From: an uncultured Sutterella sp.
Lineage (GTDB): Bacteria > Pseudomonadota > Gammaproteobacteria > Burkholderiales > Burkholderiaceae_F
Reading direction: 5' to 3'
DNA: 28,340 nucleotides
Assembly: GCA_905213905.1 (NCBI GenBank)
Contig: CAJMKD010000028.1
Coordinates: 1-28,340 of the forward strand
Positions within the stretch are counted from its first letter, which is position 1; each line of letters starts with the position of its first letter. This document shows positions 24,432 to 28,340 of this stretch, piece after piece. A program made the translations under genes and the position numbers. The notes beneath the pieces were generated by a model that was not told where the DNA came from, did not search any database, and was given only the letters and a program-made list of their open reading frames with translations.

Positions 24432-26174
24432 ATGTGCACCACCGTCATCGTCGGCAAGGCCGTTTCGAAAACCGGCCGCGTCATCGTCGGCCACAATGAA
24501 GACGCGGGCGGACGCTCGCTTCACCAATCGTTCTTTTACCCCGCAGCGGACCATGCCCCGGGCGAGATGCTCACGGCCGAGCCGGGCTGCGCCCGGCTGC
24601 CGCAGGCGCCGCATACGCTCGGGGTCTACTGGTCGAACATGCTCGCGCCCGCCCCCGGATCCTCCTTCGATCAGGGCTTCGCCAACGACGCAGGCCTCGT
24701 CCTCTGCTCCAATGCGGGGGGCACCGCCTTCGATGCCGAGAGCACCGACCTCACCGATGGCGGCGTCGGCTTTCTCTTTCGGCGCGTCATCGCAGAACGG
24801 GCCCGCACGGCCAGAGAGGCCGTCGAAATCGCGCGCGATCTCGTGACGCGCTACGGCTACGCCGGCGAAGCGCGCAACTACACCGTTGCCGACAAGGACG
24901 AGGCCTGGTGTATCAACGTGGTTCGCGGCCGGCACTTCGTCGCGAAGCGCGTGCCCGACGACCGCGTGATGCTCATCTCCAACATGCTCGCCATCCGCAG
25001 CGTCGATCTTTCGGACAAGGCGAACGTCGTCGCCTCGCCTGACCTGATCGAATACGCCATTGCCCAGGGACGCTATTCGCCCGCACAGGAAGGGTGCTTT
25101 GACGACTTCGACTTCGCCCGCGCCTATCAGAGCGACGAAAACCGCCGCAATCCGGAAAAATCGATCCGCATGCGCGAAGGCTGGCTTGAAATCGCCGGCC
25201 TCTGGTGCGCCGACGAGCTCCACTATCCGGAAACGCTCGCCCCCAAGGCGCCGATGGGCGTTGAGGAGGTGAAGGCCGTGCTGCGCCTCACGGCGCCGGA
25301 AACCTACCGCACGCGCGGCGACGGCCGCGCAGACGCCTTCCATGTGAGCGCCGTCGACATTTCGCGCTCTCACACCCGCGAATCCTGGGTGATGGAATTC
25401 GCGCAGACGCCGCTATTGAGCATTCTCTGGCGCGACGCCTCCTATCAGGATACGGGCGTTTATGTCCCGTGGTTCCCGATCGCGGGCGCGATCCCCGAGA
25501 GCTGCGCCATCACGACGCTCGATGAAGCGCGCCGCGTGCACTTTGCGATGAAGCCGCAGTATCTCGACTTCGACTATTCGAAGTACTACTGGCTCGCAGC
25601 CCTGCTCGGCGAACTCGTCAACTTCGACCGCGGCCTCATGGCCGGCGTCTGGGCTTCCCGCGAAGCGCTCGAAGCGTCCTTCCGGCAGTCGGCCGACGCG
25701 CTCCTCGCGCGCGCAGCGCAGGGCAAGCCCGCCGAGCCGGCTCTGCGCGAAGCGCTCGCGCAGTTCACGGCGGCAAGCCAGGCGGCCGCCGACGAGAGAG
25801 CCCGCGAGCTTCTCGCGGAACTCGACGTCATTGAAGTTTCGAGCGACCGCGACTCGCTCCCGGCTGCCGAGGAAGCGGGCCTCATCACGATCGCCGTCGC
25901 CGCCGAATCGGGCTTTGACCCGCAGGCGGTCGACCCGGCTTCGCTGCGCTGGAGCCTCGGCTTTACCGCGTCGAAGCCTTCGGCGCTTGCGCCTGCCGAG
26001 CCGATCCGCGTCGAAGAAGGCGAATCCGGCGAACTTCGCTGCGTCTTCCGTGCGGGCGACGTCGCTCGCTACGCGCCCGCGGGCGTGCTCTGCGACACCT
26101 ACATCCGCGGCTTTTGCGCCGGCCGCCGCTTCGTCGGCATGACGGCGGTGCGCTTCACGGCGCCCGAAGCCTAA
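24432..26174 (+). CDS. C69-family dipeptidase (N-terminal cysteine nucleophile)
   Basis: This 580-residue enzyme begins Met-Cys-Thr-Thr (MCTTVIVG). C69 peptidases are Ntn hydrolases that use a Cys exposed after removal of the leader; here Cys2 would be exposed by loss of Met1. VGHNEDAGGR, NDAGLVLCSNAGG and the ARNYTVADKDEAW region are typical of the family. It probably hydrolyses dipeptides in the cytoplasm, as no signal peptide is seen. I chose ATG 24432 because it puts the nucleophile at position 2; the frame to 24273 crosses a terminator. A double-domain peptide-type ABC ATPase lies downstream, which fits peptide scavenging. Confidence 0.9.
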   Translation: MCTTVIVGKAVSKTGRVIVGHNEDAGGRSLHQSFFYPAADHAPGEMLTAEPGCARLPQAPHTLGVYWSNMLAPAPGSSFDQGFANDAGLVLCSNAGGTAFDAESTDLTDGGVGFLFRRVIAERARTAREAVEIARDLVTRYGYAGEARNYTVADKDEAWCINVVRGRHFVAKRVPDDRVMLISNMLAIRSVDLSDKANVVASPDLIEYAIAQGRYSPAQEGCFDDFDFARAYQSDENRRNPEKSIRMREGWLEIAGLWCADELHYPETLAPKAPMGVEEVKAVLRLTAPETYRTRGDGRADAFHVSAVDISRSHTRESWVMEFAQTPLLSILWRDASYQDTGVYVPWFPIAGAIPESCAITTLDEARRVHFAMKPQYLDFDYSKYYWLAALLGELVNFDRGLMAGVWASREALEASFRQSADALLARAAQGKPAEPALREALAQFTAASQAAADERARELLAELDVIEVSSDRDSLPAAEEAGLITIAVAAESGFDPQAVDPASLRWSLGFTASKPSALAPAEPIRVEEGESGELRCVFRAGDVARYAPAGVLCDTYIRGFCAGRRFVGMTAVRFTAPEA

Positions 26175-26198
26175 GAACCTGCCGCCGCGCCGGTTCTT
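26173..26198 (+). terminator. Possible terminator of the dipeptidase gene
   Basis: AAGAACC (26173-26179, overlapping the stop codon) pairs with GGTTCTT (26192-26198), followed by TCCC. The U-run is short. GCCGGTTCTT is repeated at 26189-26198 and 26212-26221. Confidence 0.45.
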
Positions 26199-26817
26199 TC
26201 CCGGTACTTATGCCGGTTCTTACCGTCCGGGCCCCCAGTGCAGGAACTTCACGCGGGGCCGCCCGGGCTTCCTTTTCTCCAATGCGGCGCTTGAGCCGCA
26301 TCCGGCAGCGTCCCTTCCCCCGAGGCTTGCTGGAGCAGGGAGCGCCGCCACGCCAAGGCCTCCCATCTTTGCGCGGTTGACAAACTATTTTCAAAGCATT
26401 CTCAGCAAAACCCATCAGCCGCATCAGAATTTCTACTTTTTTGCTTCTGATCAAAAAAAGGCGCATCCGCAGCTCGACAGCAAAAATTTGTTTTCAGCTT
26501 TTTCAAAAGCCCATGCATCTGCGCCCGTCTCTAGGCACTTTTGCGCATATAGCCAGAAGCTGCATCAAATGAGCGAAGCATTTTTTCGAAACGTCTGCTG
26601 AGGTAAACCGCCTAATCCATTCGAAGGAAAACCGCCAAAACACTTCGAACGGGCACCCTGAGGCCGCCGGCGGCGCGCCGTCCGGACTCCGATCGGGAAC
26701 CTCCCAAAGCACCTCCCGGGCAGTATGCTCGAATTACGCACGAAAAAAATAGCGCGCGGCGGAAGCCTCCAAATCAGGACCCCACCCGCCCGCCAGTCGG
26801 ACTACGGAAAAAACAAC
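26199..26817. other. Gene-free spacer before the ABC ATPase gene
   Basis: No convincing gene is seen. A perfect hairpin ATGCGGC-gcttga-GCCGCAT lies at 26282-26301. From about 26380 to 26600 the sequence is AT-richer (26401-26460 has 23 G/C in 60). A 74-codon frame at 26377-26601 has no ribosome site or family resemblance. The promoter of the ATPase gene presumably lies here, but I could not place it. Confidence 0.45.

Positions 26818-28340
<1,523 letters not shown>

Noticed and set aside
26377..26601. 74-codon plus-strand frame in the spacer before the ABC ATPase
   Set aside because: No ribosome site, no signal or domain, and it lies in an AT-richer spacer.

Overview
The window is GC-rich, densely packed bacterial chromosome. 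I infer a betaproteobacterium of order Burkholderiales, most likely a gut member of Sutterellaceae. The basis is a tmk-holB/mltG/ygfZ core block, a periplasmic arylsulfate sulfotransferase, an H-NS-type protein and an octahaem MccA-type cytochrome in the same stretch. No 16S rRNA or other phylogenetic marker is present, so the family-level placement is inference.

Positions 1-6563 carry periplasmic genes and their LysR regulators. They are an exported alpha/beta hydrolase (cut by the left edge), a LysR regulator, a divergent Tat-exported DUF362 protein with a recognisable LysR operator and promoter, an arylsulfate sulfotransferase (AssT) with all its catalytic residues, and a second, divergent LysR regulator.

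Positions 6564-15651 form a sulfur-respiration region read entirely on the minus strand. In transcription order it holds a TtrS-like sensor histidine kinase with a PhnD-like periplasmic domain, a 1.09-kb AT-rich gene-free gap, and an octahaem cytochrome with seven CXXCH sites and one CX15CH site (the signature of MccA/SirA sulfite reductase). A strong terminator follows. Next is a five-gene unit: periplasmic rhodanese, DUF4418 membrane protein, FtsX/MacB-type permease, its ATPase and a periplasmic thioredoxin. Cys/Met/His motifs exposed on the outer side of the DUF4418 protein and the permease suggest metal (perhaps copper) or thiol handling for the cytochrome. This is the most interesting system in the window. 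The usual quinol-oxidising partners, the CX15CH haem lyase and a response regulator are not seen here.

Positions 15848-22594 hold a 533-residue tyrosine recombinase with an N-terminal extension, then the housekeeping block holB and tmk (overlapping) and mltG, with divergent ygfZ. MltG has an unusually long Ala/Glu-rich cytoplasmic extension.

Positions 22595-28340 hold a small H-NS-type protein with a perfect palindrome upstream, a DMT-family (EamA) transporter, a C69 dipeptidase, a 643-bp gene-free spacer, and a double-domain peptide/glutathione-type ABC ATPase cut by the right edge. Dipeptidase plus peptide importer suggests peptide scavenging. I found no tRNA, rRNA, CRISPR array or insertion sequence.
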